This document shows positions 1 through 10,650 of a stretch of 64,000 bases of DNA, piece after piece. The stretch is from Gracilaria vermiculophylla. Lineage: Eukaryota > Rhodophyta > Florideophyceae > Gracilariales > Gracilariaceae. The notes beneath the pieces are model-generated. The model saw only the letters and a list, made by a program, of their open reading frames with translations, had not been told where the DNA came from and made no database searches. The stretch spans positions 1,517,668 to 1,581,667 of the forward strand of contig JAHNZQ020000172.1 in the NCBI GenBank assembly GCA_019155205.2, read 5' to 3'. How positions within the stretch are numbered: position 1 is the first letter of the stretch; each line of letters begins with the position of its first letter. A program made the translations under genes and the position numbers.

Positions 1-442
1 TAGCTTGCATTAGAAATTACACTAAAAAGGCGAGACACTCAATACTACCAATCATATTGTAAGATGACATAAATGTACTAGCCACAATTCAATAATGCTT
101 ACAACAGCAAGGCACAACAAGGCATGAAAGTTCCGTACACTAACGAGACCATGACAATGCACAAATTCACTCAACCACCTTACACTTTCTGTAGTCCGCC
201 ACCACTCGTGTCCATACAGCAATGTGTGTGTATAGTTACCATTACGAGGCACATTACACTAGACCATATCTGGTGTACATTAAGCTCAGTATGCAATGTG
301 TACACCTGGAAACCATATGGTAGTGAACAACGTGCCGAATAGCACAGCTGCACACGTGTACCACACAAAGTCAACATTAAACACAGCCCATGGTCCCCGG
401 AACATTTAATTGTCAGTGACAGCAAAGGCACCTTATCCAACA
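1..442 (-). mobile_element. Ty1/copia LTR, cut by the window edge
   Basis: The reverse complement starts TGTTGGATAAGGTGCC and matches the 3' LTR of the copia element at 29631-30112 along most of its length, for example the shared GTGCCTTTGCTGTCAC block and the TGTTGTGCCTTGCT block. The 5' TG of the LTR is at 442. It lies directly against the integrase zinc-binding region of gypsy A, whose reading frame stops at GGHS, so it inserted into that gypsy. The far end is outside the window, so I cannot tell a solo LTR from the end of a full element. Confidence 0.82.
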
Positions 443-640
443 GGAGTGTCCGCCTAACTTGGCGTAATGCGAAAGGTGCAGGACTTTAGATTGCAGGGAG
501 TGCAGTATCACGACTTGTGGGTTCTTTTCAACTGTCCTGACGAGGAAACCGATATCGTTTACCTCGTTGGGAAGTTGTGCACCTCCATTTATACGGGCTC
601 CTACTTTCGCGCAAAAGAGATTGCTCTGTTATTCCCGGAC
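443..640 (-). pseudogene. Gypsy A integrase, N-terminal fragment
   Basis: The minus strand encodes a typical gypsy pre-integrase stretch (NLFCAKV, then FLVRT and QVVILHSLQSK), followed by the start of the H2C2 zinc-binding domain, VLHLSHYAKLGGHS, with the conserved His residues. It is in a different frame from the upstream RNase H. The protein ends abruptly after GGHS, where the copia LTR begins at 442. The rest of the zinc finger and the DDE core are missing from this copy. Gypsy F carries an equivalent segment (LHLLNYANISGHAGG at about 9570-9600), which supports the reading. Confidence 0.7.
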
Positions 641-1265
641 CGTCTCCTCGGCTGAGATAGGTACAAAATTCCCTGACAACGGTGTCCCAGATTGGGCTTC
701 ATTCTCAATCAGCGCTTCGTCGAACTCGTCCTGCGGTTCCCAGTTTTCTGGCCGTGGATCATTTTCGTGATTCTTTTCCTCAGGTGAAGGCTCGTCCGTA
801 ACGAAGCACGGGATTTCGTCGTCGTCCTCCAATGCAAGGGCCTCTCCATTTGTGGGTAAACGAGAAAGGGCGTCGGCTTGGGCATTTTGTGCGCCCTTCA
901 AGTAGACGACGTCGAAGTCGTATTCCGCAAGGCGGAGTCTCCACCGCATGAGGCGACCCGATGGATCGGAGATATTCATCAACCACCTCAACGAGGAATG
1001 GTCCGTGTATACGGTGAAGTGTTTTCTCATAAAATAGGGGCGGAGGGTGGAAAGGGCCCACACGACTGCAAGGCATTCCTTCTCCGACACGGAATAGCTC
1101 CGTTAGTGGACATTAAGCGAACGCGACCAGTACCCGATGGGGTTTCGTTCCCCGTTGGGGGCGGTTTAGAAAAGAGCGTATCCCACCTGGTGGTCGCTCG
1201 AATCCGTGTTGACAGAGTACGGTAATCCCGATTTGGGCAGAGAGAGAATCGGGGCCGAAGTGACA
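629..1265 (-). pseudogene. Gypsy A RNase H domain
   Basis: This is the RNase H of a Ty3/gypsy pol, which degrades the RNA strand of the RNA:DNA hybrid during reverse transcription. Visible in order are the first-Asp region VNTDSSDHQVGYALF, the NPIGYWSRSLN block, the Glu-containing YSVSEKECLAVVWAL, FTVYTDHSSLRWLM, and the terminal DALSRL. Two in-frame TAA codons interrupt the N-terminal part (after VGYALF and after SLNVH). From 1090 to 629 the frame is open (153 codons). The acidic stretch after DALSRLPTNG is the linker toward integrase. The catalytic acidic residues look conserved, so decay is by stop codons only. Confidence 0.85.
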
Positions 1266-1272
1266 GCACTGA

Positions 1273-2560
1273 TTAGCGATTGAAATGCTTGCGTTTGTAC
1301 TGTGTTAAAGGGGTCCAGTTGAGGTGGCTGACCTTTCTGCAATAGTGCGTTAAGCGGTGCAGCCGTGTCCGAAAAGTCGGGATGAACCGTCGGTAGACAT
1401 TGACGAGTCCAAGGAAGGATCTGAGTTCGGTTTGCGTGCGCGGTTCCTTTGCCTCGGTGAGGGATTTGATAAGAGCTTGCTCGATCACAAGCCGTCCCGT
1501 ACGGATGATATGACCAAGATGCTTGATTTTATCGGTATAGAACTAAAACTTCCTCAATTTGAGGCCAATGCCCGCGTCGCGGAGTACCGTCATCACCTCC
1601 TTGACGTGAGTCAAGTGGTCATCCACATTGCTTGAAAAGATGATGATGTCATCCAGGTAGACCAAGCATGTACGCCATTTGAAGCGGTTCAACAATATGT
1701 CGATCGCCCTTTGAAAGGTAGCCGGTGCACTGGTGTAGCCAAATGGCATCTGCTTAAAGCAGTAAGACCCAGAGTGACCGATAAAGGCAGTCTTGCCCTG
1801 GTCCTCCTCCCTAAGACAGTCTTCCCAATATCCCCAATCAGCGTCGAGTGCCGTAAAAACGGTGGCATCCCCCTGTGAGTCAATGCACTCATCAGTACGG
1901 GATATAGGGTATGTGTCGCGGACCGTGACGGCGTTCAGTCGACGATATTCGACACAAAACATCTCGGTCCCATCCGCCTTCAACGCCAATACACCTGGTA
2001 ACGCCCATGGCGAATGCCCGGGCTCACTTACTCCGGCGCGGAGCATCTTTTCCACCTGGAACTTCTCCTCCTCCTGAGCTTTCAAACTGGCCCTATATGG
2101 GTGCGGCGCAACCTGGCGAGCGTGCGGCAACAATTCGATCCGGTGTTCCGTGGCATTGATCTCGTCAAGTGAGCCGTCCCAAATTGGGGTTAATTCCCGC
2201 AGCATATTGCGGAGTCTTTCGCTGTGCGATCCGGGCACGTGGCTAAGGTCTAATTCCCCGAGGGCCGTCACTGGGACCAGTTTGTCGTAACTGGTACCAG
2301 TGCGCTCCTTCACGCCCGAGGTTTGGTCTTCTCTCTCCGTCGCGGAGGTGACAGCAGTTGCTGCGCCCTCCCCCCTTAGACGGGGCGCCTTCCGTGGAAG
2401 CGGTATCGGCCGAAGATTGGACCACACTGAGTACGTCGGCGCTAGTCAGCCTCGTGGGGAGCATCGCGAGCGGATGCGGCGTGAACATTCCAATTACTTG
2501 TTTCTTCACCAGGTACTGGAGGGCGCGTCCCAAGTTTGCGACAAGTATCTCCAATGGGGT
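1273..2560 (-). pseudogene. Gypsy A reverse transcriptase
   Basis: RNA-dependent DNA polymerase of the gypsy pol. The open stretch 2427-1543 (294 codons) contains the RT entry motif KFQVEKMLRAGV, then LKADG, TALDADWGYW with the first catalytic Asp, FKQMPFGYTSAPATFQRAID, and the catalytic LVYLDDIIIFSS. After a frame change, 1488-1273 carries the connection motif LRSFLGLVNVYRRFIP. Upstream, in another frame (2554-2243), is a linker that also occurs in copy C (VANLGRALQYL here, VTNLGDASQYL there). The YLDD box is intact. Loss of function comes from frameshifts at both ends. This is the best preserved RT among the gypsy copies here. Confidence 0.9.
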
Positions 2561-2614
2561 ATTAGGCGTGACTTGGACAATCCTGTTAGCAACGGTGAGT
2601 TGAAATTTCTCTTA

Positions 2615-3232
2615 CTACGAGGGCAGGGGTTGTATAACCCTGAAATTGTGTTGACAGGGCGTCCCTTGAACCATTTCCTGCGACTCAGGCGGTATCCGCA
2701 CAGATGCGGCGACGCGAAGCTCCGTCGATTCTCGAGCAGCAGGGGTAGGTTCCTGAGCGGCAGGGAGAAGAACGTGCTTCCTCGACGCGTGGCGCAACGG
2801 AAGCCTGACGATCAGTATTTTCGACCCATCCTCGAGCTCCACTTGCTTAAGTCGGGGTCGAATGGTTTCGACAAACCGATCGCAGTAGTCACATCACAAT
2901 ATAACTGGGGCCGCGAGCGAGCGACATACGATGCAATCAAACCTCACCACGAGGATTCCGAGCCAGACGACTAAGTCGACCGTGCCTACCGTTTTCAACG
3001 GGTTGTTGTTCGCGTCGGCGACGTCTAGCGGCGCGCTGGCGTGAACACGTGATCGCACGTGCGGGGGTGAGAGGGACCCGATGATGAAGTTGGGTCCCGC
3101 TCCCGTGTTCAAAACAGTTATCGTGCACACCATAAACTGGGGGTTAAGGCCAAGGTCAGCGAAGACTTCATAGTTTCGCTTGGCCATCACCATGAGTCGG
3201 TCCCGGAAACGGGGGTTTTTTTCCGTATCCAC
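2615..3232 (-). pseudogene. Gypsy A aspartic protease region
   Basis: Retropepsin-type protease that would cleave Gag-Pol. The frame 3232-2894 has FADLGLNPQFMVCTITVL followed by NTGAGPNFI, aligned with the retropepsin DTGA motif, so the catalytic Asp is replaced by Asn. Copy C keeps the Asp but reads DTES at the same place. The C-terminal half includes VDLVVWLGILVVRF. A further stretch, 2842-2615, joins protease to RT in another frame. The Asn substitution predicts an inactive enzyme regardless of the frameshifts. Confidence 0.7.
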
Positions 3233-3452
3233 GAGCGACGCAAGACACTGAGGTGTCCCGAATCCGTGTCTGCGGTGTCCACCCTTGTAAGTATTTTCAA
3301 CGGGTAGTGAGGCAGCGACGCCTTGGGCGTCCTCAACCTCGCTGATGAAGACGCCTCTACCGAAGGGGAGACTCCCTCAGTTAGTTTTCCTGGGCCTGTT
3401 TCGCCAAAGTCGGGGACACGGGCTGCTCGGCAACCATAACTTGAGCAGTGAT

Positions 3453-4266
3453 TTATCCATGAGGGGGGTTAGGATCGGTAGTCGCATTGGCGGAGCGAAC
3501 CGGACGAGCCGGGTACCGCCTTATTGGGGCTGCCGTCGTTGACGGAACGACATGCGAGAAGTCCGACTTGGCGCGGAGGTACGAAACGATGGACATCATT
3601 CTCTTTTCTTCAGGGGTAAGGGCGTCATAATTTACCACCACCTTTTCCATGTCCTTCAGCGAGAAGAGACACTGTGGGGAGGTGTGGCCGTGCATAAAGA
3701 ACAGGTAGCAAATGAGGAATAACCTCGTTTGTTGAGGGTGAACCTACCGGTTATCCGAGAAACGCACTGCGAGGCGAGTTTTCTTCCATCTAGGCCGCTG
3801 GATGCGGGATGTTCCGTTCAAGTACGGTACACGCGGTGCATCGACCTACAGCGGGGACCCATTTTGTGCAGTCTGGAACGAAGTCTCCGCGGTTGACGGC
3901 CAATCCGTGGTAGGTGCAGATAGCGTGCCGTCCTTCGCAAGCTAAACGTTATCATATCCCCGGTGGGGCTTTACGCCCGACAATGGGGATGCAACGGATG
4001 AACGGGTGTTCACCAACAATGCTTTGGCGGACTTCACCCGATCCTTGGAGCCACGTGCGCGAAGCGCATCCCCCTCCGATCGGGCGTACTGTACCAACTC
4101 GAGGTACGTTGACCTCGGCTTACCTTCCCGCCGACGGGCCACAAGCGTCCGGATTGCCGGGATGAGTCCATCGATGAACATCGCACAGCGTTCCCCGGGG
4201 GGTAGAAATTCCCACAGCGGTGAAAGGATTTGTTTACCCGCACCGAGTATTCGGTCTCTCACTCAT
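3453..4266 (-). pseudogene. Gypsy A gag, C-terminal part with zinc knuckle
   Basis: The C-terminal half of Gag lies beyond the solo-LTR insertion. The segment 4262-3942 reads PPGERCAMFIDGLIPAIRTL and TYLELVQYARSEGDALRAR, which also occur in gypsy B (YRELVQFGRAEGDAVRA) and in the second gag of copy C (THLELEQCAPGKGDALRA). Near 3720-3680 lies a retroviral zinc knuckle, CYLFFMHGHTSPQC. In the CX2CX4HX4C pattern the second Cys is Phe. The equivalent in copy C (CHICYTRDHTSTQC, about 49480-49525) is a perfect knuckle. The following segment contains MEKVVVNYDALTPEEKRM. The parts lie in more than one frame. Confidence 0.75.
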
Positions 4267-4819
4267 TGTGGTACTGTCAGCCCTCCTCTCGAGGTAGTAA
4301 AGTACAACGTCCGTTAGGAGTTTTTGTTGACTCCAAAGGCGCGTATTCCTAAAAGTGGTCTCCGGTATCCGCTGACGCGAGCCAGGGGAATTCTGAAAAA
4401 AAATCCGCAAACACCAAGCGGAGGGAGAGGTTCACTGGGCGGGAAAGGCTCCTACAGGCGCTGCTATGATGCGACCTGGAGATCGGCGGCTTAGAAACCT
4501 GCGTGGATCGACAAAAGACTCCAAGCGGAAAAGTAGAAGAAGAGTCAAGGGTGCTTGTCTTTACTTCCCCAGAGGTGGAACTCAACCGGCAGATTAAGTA
4601 TCAAGCCGGGAGCCCGCCTCGGCAGGTCTCGCTACTGTGCTAACTACCTGCATAAAGTATCTAAAATAAATAAGAATTCTACCGTACCTCAAGGATACTG
4701 TAGCGCACGCGGGCGAGATTAAGCACCACGTGGCCCAGCTAATAAATTTCGAATCCTCCTTAGGAATATTATACCTTGAGGCCAAACCACCCTCTTTCCG
4801 TAGGAGCCACTGTACTACA
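4267..4819. mobile_element. Solo LTR R1, 553 bp, TSD CTCAT
   Basis: The sequence begins TGTGGTA and ends TACTACA, an imperfect terminal inverted repeat with the TG...CA ends of LTRs. It is flanked by an exact 5-bp duplication, CTCAT at 4262-4266 and 4820-4824. It interrupts the gag of gypsy A: copy B has an uninterrupted gag at the same place. Two further copies (21210-21769 and 31093-31653) share blocks such as ACAACGTCCGTTAGGA and the CAGGCGCTGCTA region. No internal retrotransposon sequence remains, hence solo LTR. Which strand it faces is unknown. Confidence 0.82.
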
Positions 4820-6105
4820 CTCATCAGGTCATTGGCAAGTAACCCTCAGCCCGAGGATTGCGTTCTGGATGGCGGTGTTTGTTGCATACGAGTGCAACAG
4901 ACACTGTACCGCCTTGGGCCTGCACGTCACTCCTCCCTCGGAGGCACGCGAGGAACCACGTACTGAGTTGTACTGGTCCTCTATGATCCTCCTTAAGAAA
5001 TAGGGCAGTGCAACGAAGGCCTGGCCTTCGTTCATCCGAAGGACGTCGGCTTCCGTGACAAAGCGCGCGAGGAAGTCGAGCACCAAGATTGGGTCCTCTC
5101 CACTGAAGTGGTGGTTGTGTAGTGACAACTTCATTTGTTTGATGCAGTTGCGCACCCTCCCCGTTTTATGAGGCGTTCGATCCGGTGAAAAATCTTCGAG
5201 CCCGTAGAACCGGTATGAAAAGAGTTTCCGATAGAGACGATTCGTCGGCTTCAGCTCCTTCAATCCATTGTGGGACCTTCCCCGTGATCGGGTGCGTACC
5301 GCGCCATACGTGACGGTTGACCGCTTGGAGCGGGAAGTGCATTTCCGACCGTCATCGTTGGAGCCCGACGTCGAGGAGTCGGAATTGTCCGACCGGTTTC
5401 GGGATGATTCTGACGAGGACGAGTCATGGTCATCGTTCCTTTGGGGGTTCTTCCGATCTTTGCAGCGTTTGTCATTCCCGGTGGTCCAGACACGTTGAGT
5501 GCGAGCCGCCGGTTGATCTGGGTCGTCCATGAAGATGGTTTGTTCCACCATCTCGAGACGGGCGCAGACTCAGCGAAAGCGCTCGTCGACGTTTTCCACA
5601 AATGTGGCGGGCCCACCAAAAGTATCCAATATGGAGTTGACATCCAATCGCAGTGTGCGGAGATCCTCAGCGATTCCTCTAATAGTGTGTTCAACGACGG
5701 CTGCCCGGAGTTCCTGGAACTTTACGACGAGCGCGTTATGGGCAGTCTGCAAATGGCGGAGTTTGCTCTCCAGGCTTTTCACCTAGGGGACATCAGCACT
5801 TCCCTGTACAGGGCGAGACGGCGCAACAGCGGATGTCATCTCATCCTGAGGGATGGCCGACGAAGGTTACGGAAACGTTCGGTTGTTACGGGCCAGATCG
5901 GAGGCCCGAGACATGTTCTTAACGGTCTTCTGCCTGCCATTTCGAGTGGGGATTCTCGACATGAACCGTGTGTCAAGACCTTCCCCGCTTGCGTGTGAGC
6001 GGCTGCGGGTGACGGCGGGCGGTGCATCCGAAGGCCGCTCGAAAAAGGTACCGTTTCGACGGGAGTTTCCGGCGGTTCCGGTAGTAGAAGAGGTACCTTA
6101 AACAA
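4820..6105 (-). pseudogene. Gypsy A gag, N-terminal and capsid part
   Basis: Structural protein of the retrotransposon particle. The 5551-4829 frame starts with a charged, Ser/Asp/Arg-rich linker and continues into the capsid-like block HHFSGEDPILVLDFLARF, then EADVLRMNEGQAFVALPYFL. The same block is present in copy B (FTGHDPIYVIDF) and twice in copy C. Upstream, 5782-5570 encodes a predicted coiled coil (SLESKLRHLQTAHNALVVKF, then LDVNSILDTFGGPATF) that matches copy C at 48060-48150. The most N-terminal part, up to 6105, is basic and proline-rich. Several frames are involved. The protein breaks off at the solo LTR. Confidence 0.75.
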
Positions 6106-7700
6106 GGAAGAGCACTAGGTCAAACAAACCAATTTTAAGTCGGGAGACGACTTTGTAGTGCAATGACCTTAAGGGGAAACGACCACGAAGGTTTTCGGAA
6201 CCTCCCTCCCTATGAGGCGGCGTAGCGAACAGAGCACCCTCAACTGAGGCACAACTAGCCGGGTGTAAACCCCGGCATCACCATTGCGACTAGCGCAGAG
6301 GGCGTAGAGCGGAGAACCGGTGAAGGAGGCGCAATCCTCCAGTGAGTTACGAGTCCAGTGCATGGGGAGCGCGGGCCCTGCGTGAGCGGTAGGTCGCGCG
6401 AGTGAGGCGGTTCCACGAGGCGAAAGAGGATAAGGGATAGTAGGTGTGGGATGCCCGGAGATACGGTGAAATATACCTCGTACGAGAGCGACCACGACAA
6501 CAATAGAAACACTCCCAAGATTGGGTTCTTGAGCACGCAAGGCGCCTAAGCTACCGTGTGCAACGGGCAATCCCTTCGATGAGAACTAGAGAGCGTCCGA
6601 AGGCGTAGAAGATTAGGACCGAGACCCTTGGTGGGGAACTTTACGGTGTACGCCGGCTGCGAAGCCGGTGTGCTAAGTTCTGCCACACTATGCAGTACAC
6701 AGTGTCAGGAATCCCAAAATTGGGTTCTAAAAATATGTAAAATTCCCACATTTGTGGCCATACCTCAAACAGCCAACCCGTGGTTCACGTGGAGCATCCG
6801 CGCCATGTGGCACCATCACTATCATATACTACTGTACCAGTCCCTAACGGGTTTATTAACCAGAGTCGCGAAATTCACCAATACCGGACGTTGCTCTAAA
6901 TTGCGCTTCAGGGGGTTCAATGGTAGAGCCCTTTTGAGAGTTAAAACGACAATGTCGGGTGTAGGACCGATTTTGCCCCGGCTGTCTTTGGCGGGAGAGG
7001 TATAAGAAGGATCTTCAGTTAATGGGTGTCCGTGTGTGCGATGCATTCTTGAAGGAAATGGGTGGGAAAGGGAGGGGGAGCGCCAGTTGCGCAATCTACA
7101 GGGGGAAAGATGCACCACCAAGGTGGCAAAAAGCAAGATAGCCGTAAGGCAAACCACGGTAGGCCGTAAAAATGCTTTTAATGGAACAAGAATAGTAAGA
7201 CTTATAATATACCGAATAATGGGCGCTCTCGGCGAAAAAGGAGGATCAGCAACCGTGCGTTAAGAGATATACCTCGTGAGAGGCAAATACCGACGTAGGC
7301 GGAAGGCTCAGAGCTCAAACCTTGATTTGGGTTTACTGAAGGGGGCTGCAGGGATGCCGGGGCCCTAAAGTATTTTAGCGCTACTTATATAAAAAGAAAA
7401 AATCCTAAATAAATAAATAAATACCCGGCTATTCTGGCCACCACTGTACCATACACCGAGCCACACGTGTAGAACGTGTGCCGTTGACCACTTCTGCGTG
7501 TCTTAGTAATTTTATTCTCCTCCAGCGCATTTGGCACTACGAGCCCGCGTACAGGAATACCCGGAAGAACGGGCGTCTGCTTCACTGTCGGTTAGGTGTT
7601 GTCTCAGTTCTGTGATACGTTGCCAGTAGCCCGGCGAACACCCTGCCCCTACACTGTTAGGGTGCTCCGCTTTCAATTTTTTGGTACCAACTGGACGTAT
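6106..7700 (-). mobile_element. Gypsy A leader and diverged 5' LTR
   Basis: No coding domain is recognised. On the minus strand the stretch near 6230-6130 matches the 5' leader of copies B and C (for example the AAGTCGGGAGACGACTTTGT block, shared with 19270). Around 6480 it has GGTCGCTCTCGTACGAGG, comparable with the start of the leader in copy C. Near 7430-7340 a TTTATTTATTTAG block followed by TAGCGCTAAAATACTTTAGG parallels the LTR of copy B. The LTR is much more diverged than those of B, C and D, so its ends are approximate. Short inverted repeats TCCCAAGATTGGGTTCT and TCCCAAAATTGGGTTCT occur at about 6511 and 6711. Confidence 0.5.
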
Positions 7701-7969
7701 TTTGGGTTTCGCTAAACCCGTGCTCTTCAGACCAGCCTACCCTGCCACGTCTACCGACTTATTGTGCATACGTCACATACAGTACAACATTCTTGTTGTC
7801 TGCCTTAAAAAGTGGAATTGCATATATATATTGGTCAAGAAAGCAAAAGATTGTGAAGTAAAGATATCAGTAGATACCGTTTGGGTTCATTGGCTACTGT
7901 ACAGCAGCCTCGTGAATCACGTACCCATACTATTTGGATGAATGCCTACCATGAAGGTTCAACAACTCG
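7701..7969. other. Unassigned spacer
   Basis: I see no convincing coding domain, LTR terminus or RNA gene here. A plus-strand open frame (7681-7941) shows no family motif and is probably chance. Confidence 0.4.
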
Positions 7970-8201
7970 TTTGTTAGGAGGAGGCTGGGCCCCTCTCCAG
8001 TACCAATCTATTTAGGACAACCCAGAGGAGCTACTGAAGAAGAAAACGAATAAAGTAATCCTCAGTGGTTTTCAGAACTGCAAAGAAGCCGTGTTTCAAC
8101 CGCCAAGGGAAAGCAAAGCTGGACCGAAGCGCAGAGTCGATCCACCTGATCAATTCGTAGCCAATAAATAAGTAGAAAGTGTCCGGATTGCAAGTTCTGG
8201 C

Positions 8202-9490
8202 TTGGATATAAAGCCAATCACCCCCGTGTTGTTTCAACAAGCCCCAAATGATTTAACCGAAAACCTCTCTTCCGGGGAGTACCAGTTCCTGGAACAGAAC
8301 CTTCTGGCGTACATAGATAGAATGGAACTAGAATCTGTTCAGGAGCACCAGTTGTACTTGGATTCGCAGACCCAGCCGGTAGCTTCCACGTTGGGACATA
8401 GGAATGCAATCTATAACTAAGTAAAGAGCGAGAAAGTTTACTAGGGAACTGACCAAACGATCTTTCTCACCACCTTTAGTGCTATGCAACTACAGGGCTT
8501 TGTGGGAAAACGTGCAGACCCTCAGAACCGCGAGGGGATGGGATTCTTATAGCTCCCGTGACCGCCAAGGAAACCCAGAAAAGAAGACGGATGAGGTGAC
8601 CCTCATGGTAGTGATTTGTCAGGGTCAGAGAACGGAAACCGACGGAAGCCAACAGGACAAGAAAAGAATACCAACAAAAGGAAGAAACGAGCCGCAGGGT
8701 TTGGATCGCAGACTTCAAGTTTTGAATATGAAATGGACCTCTCCATAAACCAAAAAGAATACTGCAGACGGAGAGGGCGAAAACATCCCACAAAAATAGA
8801 AAACGTTGCAGAGAGAGAAAAAAATCCGATGTACGGGCATCGTCAGATTCAAATCATAGTGATGAAAACGTTGAGGTTCTGCAGCCATCGGCGGACCTCT
8901 TCACGAAAAATATCGATTACCACACATAATCGTTGACCAATTTCGAGGGCTCATACACCAAAGGGGTTGCACAAAAGGTGACGGAGCAGCATTATCGCCT
9001 CGGTTTCCAAATGGAACATACCACATTTCATAGGGATATCCCCATAGTAATCATCGTTTCCTCCTAACGTTTCAAGCTTCCATACGACTAAAATGGTTTA
9101 TCGGAAAGCGCTTTGATGTGGCTGTTCCAATTTTACCGCAAAAGAATCAGCAGACATGTTGTTCCACAGCCGAATGAGAGTAAACACCATAGTGGTTGAT
9201 ACGGATGCCTTTGAGATGCTTCGCCCATATCCCCAAGTGGTGAAGTACCTCTTGTTCACTTATGCTGCCGATTAGATAATCCAAGACGCTCATGCGAAAG
9301 GACTGCATAGTCGCCAATTTCAAGATCAGTTTGAGATGGAGTTCTCAAAAATGCTGTTTACCACAGCCTTTCGGTGTGGTACCGTATTAACCACCTCCCT
9401 ATTGAAATTGCAGTACGCTGACAACATGGTTAAATCCATCACAAGGCAGGTTCGTGATCATTTGGCCAACAACTGCCAAGTGTACTAGAA
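8202..9490 (+). pseudogene. Gypsy F gag-like region
   Basis: A decayed Gag. The first open stretch (8202-8420) begins with DIKPITPVLFQQAP and contains YQFLEQNLLAYIDRMELESV. A basic and polar linker follows (8616-8936, for example KKRAAGFGSQTSSFEYEMDL). Between about 8940 and 9480 a capsid-like segment can be read across stops: SESALMWLFQFYRKR, then YPQVVKYLLFTYAAD and SKMLFTTAFRCGTVLT followed by KLQYADNMVKSITRQVRDHL, the pattern of gypsy capsid C-terminal regions. It is a different gag type from copies A, B and C. Assignment rests on motif pattern, not on a search. Confidence 0.5.
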
Positions 9491-10650
9491 CGCATCTTCT
9501 CCGCACCGTCGAAGCCACCCCACATATCGTGGTTTCTCAATTCCTGCATAGGCCGGTGTTGCACCTTTTGAATTACGCGAACATCAGCGGCCACGCCGGT
9601 GGTACGGAGCTCGACATGAACCTTAAGAGGGAGTTTTGCTGGCCTGCCATGGCGGTCGGCAGTTACATATCTGCACGTTTCTGCACAAAGTGAGCAAAGA
9701 ATCAAGTGAAGTTCCACCTGCACACAACAAAACTTGCGCTTCTTAATGCACGGGAATCGCTTGAGTTTTTTGCTATCTAAATCTACGTTCCAATACTCAC
9801 GACCCAGAGAGACAATAGGGTTTTACTCGTCATCACGGACCATTTCTCGAAATTGGTTCGAACTGTCCCCGTACTGAAAATTACGGCCTTTACGATTGCC
9901 GGGGCGTTCCTCACGCATTGAATATTCAGCAGTGGCCCTCCAAAGAAGTTACCATCCGAAAAAAAAAAGAAATTCACGCCCAAGTTTTTTCTGGATTTCT
10001 GTAGTGTTCTAGACGTGATGAATCTGTTAACTACGACATACCATTCACAATGGTATGTGCACGTTGAACGGTTTTACCGTACTAACCTCGCTTTTCTGCG
10101 ATCATATGTTGCTGATGACCCAAAGACATGGTATGGTTACACAGACGCGCAGACTTTTGCGTACAACACGCAAGCTCACCGAACTACAGGGGTGTCACTG
10201 TTTCCGTTGGTATTGTCGCGGACTCCATCCCCGGGGGCTTTGAAACCAAAGGTACGCTTCAAAATTCCTATAAGTGCGTGACTACTGCCAAAGATGGAAG
10301 AACTGGATGATGAAGCTCTTCTCCTCACTAGGAAGTCAATGGCACGCGCCAAAGCCGCTTACTGGTGGATTTTAGATGTTCGCTTGCCGTGGACACGCGC
10401 TAGAACCATTGAAGCGGGCGCGTACGTGTTCGTCCGGAAGGAGTTCTTGAAATTGGGGAGGAGAAGCACCACAAACTCCCGCCTGCAGCTGCCGGGCTGT
10501 ATTATATCATTTCGGTAGTAATGGATACTGTTCTGGTCGCCACGAACGATAAACACGAAATTCAGTGCCACGATCGTTTCACCCCGGCTCGTTCTCCCTT
10601 CACCGTCTGTCTCTGCGGGACACACCGAGCGCGCATCTCCCAGCAACACC
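9490..10650 (+). pseudogene. Gypsy F integrase
   Basis: DDE integrase of a Ty3/gypsy element. The zinc-binding domain shows LHLLNYANISGHAGG, then LKREFCWPAMA and FCTK followed by TGA in place of the last Cys, then KNQVKFHLH. The core has VLLVITDHFSKLVRTVPV and an A-rich tract (9959-9970) that breaks the frame where the second catalytic Asp should be. It resumes at TPKFFLDFCSVLD, LLTTTYHSQ and VERFYRTNLAFLRSYV, which keeps the catalytic Glu, then AYNTQAHRTTG. The C-terminal part contains GAYVFVRKEFLKLG and DTVLVATNDKHEIQCHDRFT. At least two stops and one frameshift make it inactive. Confidence 0.8.

Larger units (their letters stand above)
443..7700 (-). mobile_element. Ty3/gypsy retrotransposon A, decayed, nested insertions
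   Basis: Read on the minus strand from right to left, the order is 5' LTR and leader (about 7700-6106), gag (6105-3453), protease (about 3232-2894), reverse transcriptase (about 2560-1273), RNase H (about 1265-629) and the start of integrase (640-443). This gag-PR-RT-RH-IN order defines Ty3/gypsy. The element is truncated by a copia LTR at 442 and its gag carries a 553-bp solo LTR. Each domain has stops or frameshifts, so it is non-functional. Related copies in the window are B, C, D and possibly F and H. The right boundary is approximate, set by LTR similarity to copies B and C. Confidence 0.85.
7970..10650 (+). mobile_element. Gypsy-type element F: gag joined to integrase
   Basis: Plus-strand order is a gag-like region (about 8202-9490) followed within a few codons by an integrase (about 9490-10650). 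Protease, RT and RNase H are absent, so the element has lost most of pol by internal deletion. The integrase resembles the integrase of copy C (52200-53370) throughout. The element carries several stops. LTRs were not delimited. Confidence 0.65.

Noticed and set aside
7681..7941. Plus-strand 86-codon ORF
   Set aside because: No motif, overlaps the uncertain LTR border of gypsy A, and length is compatible with chance.
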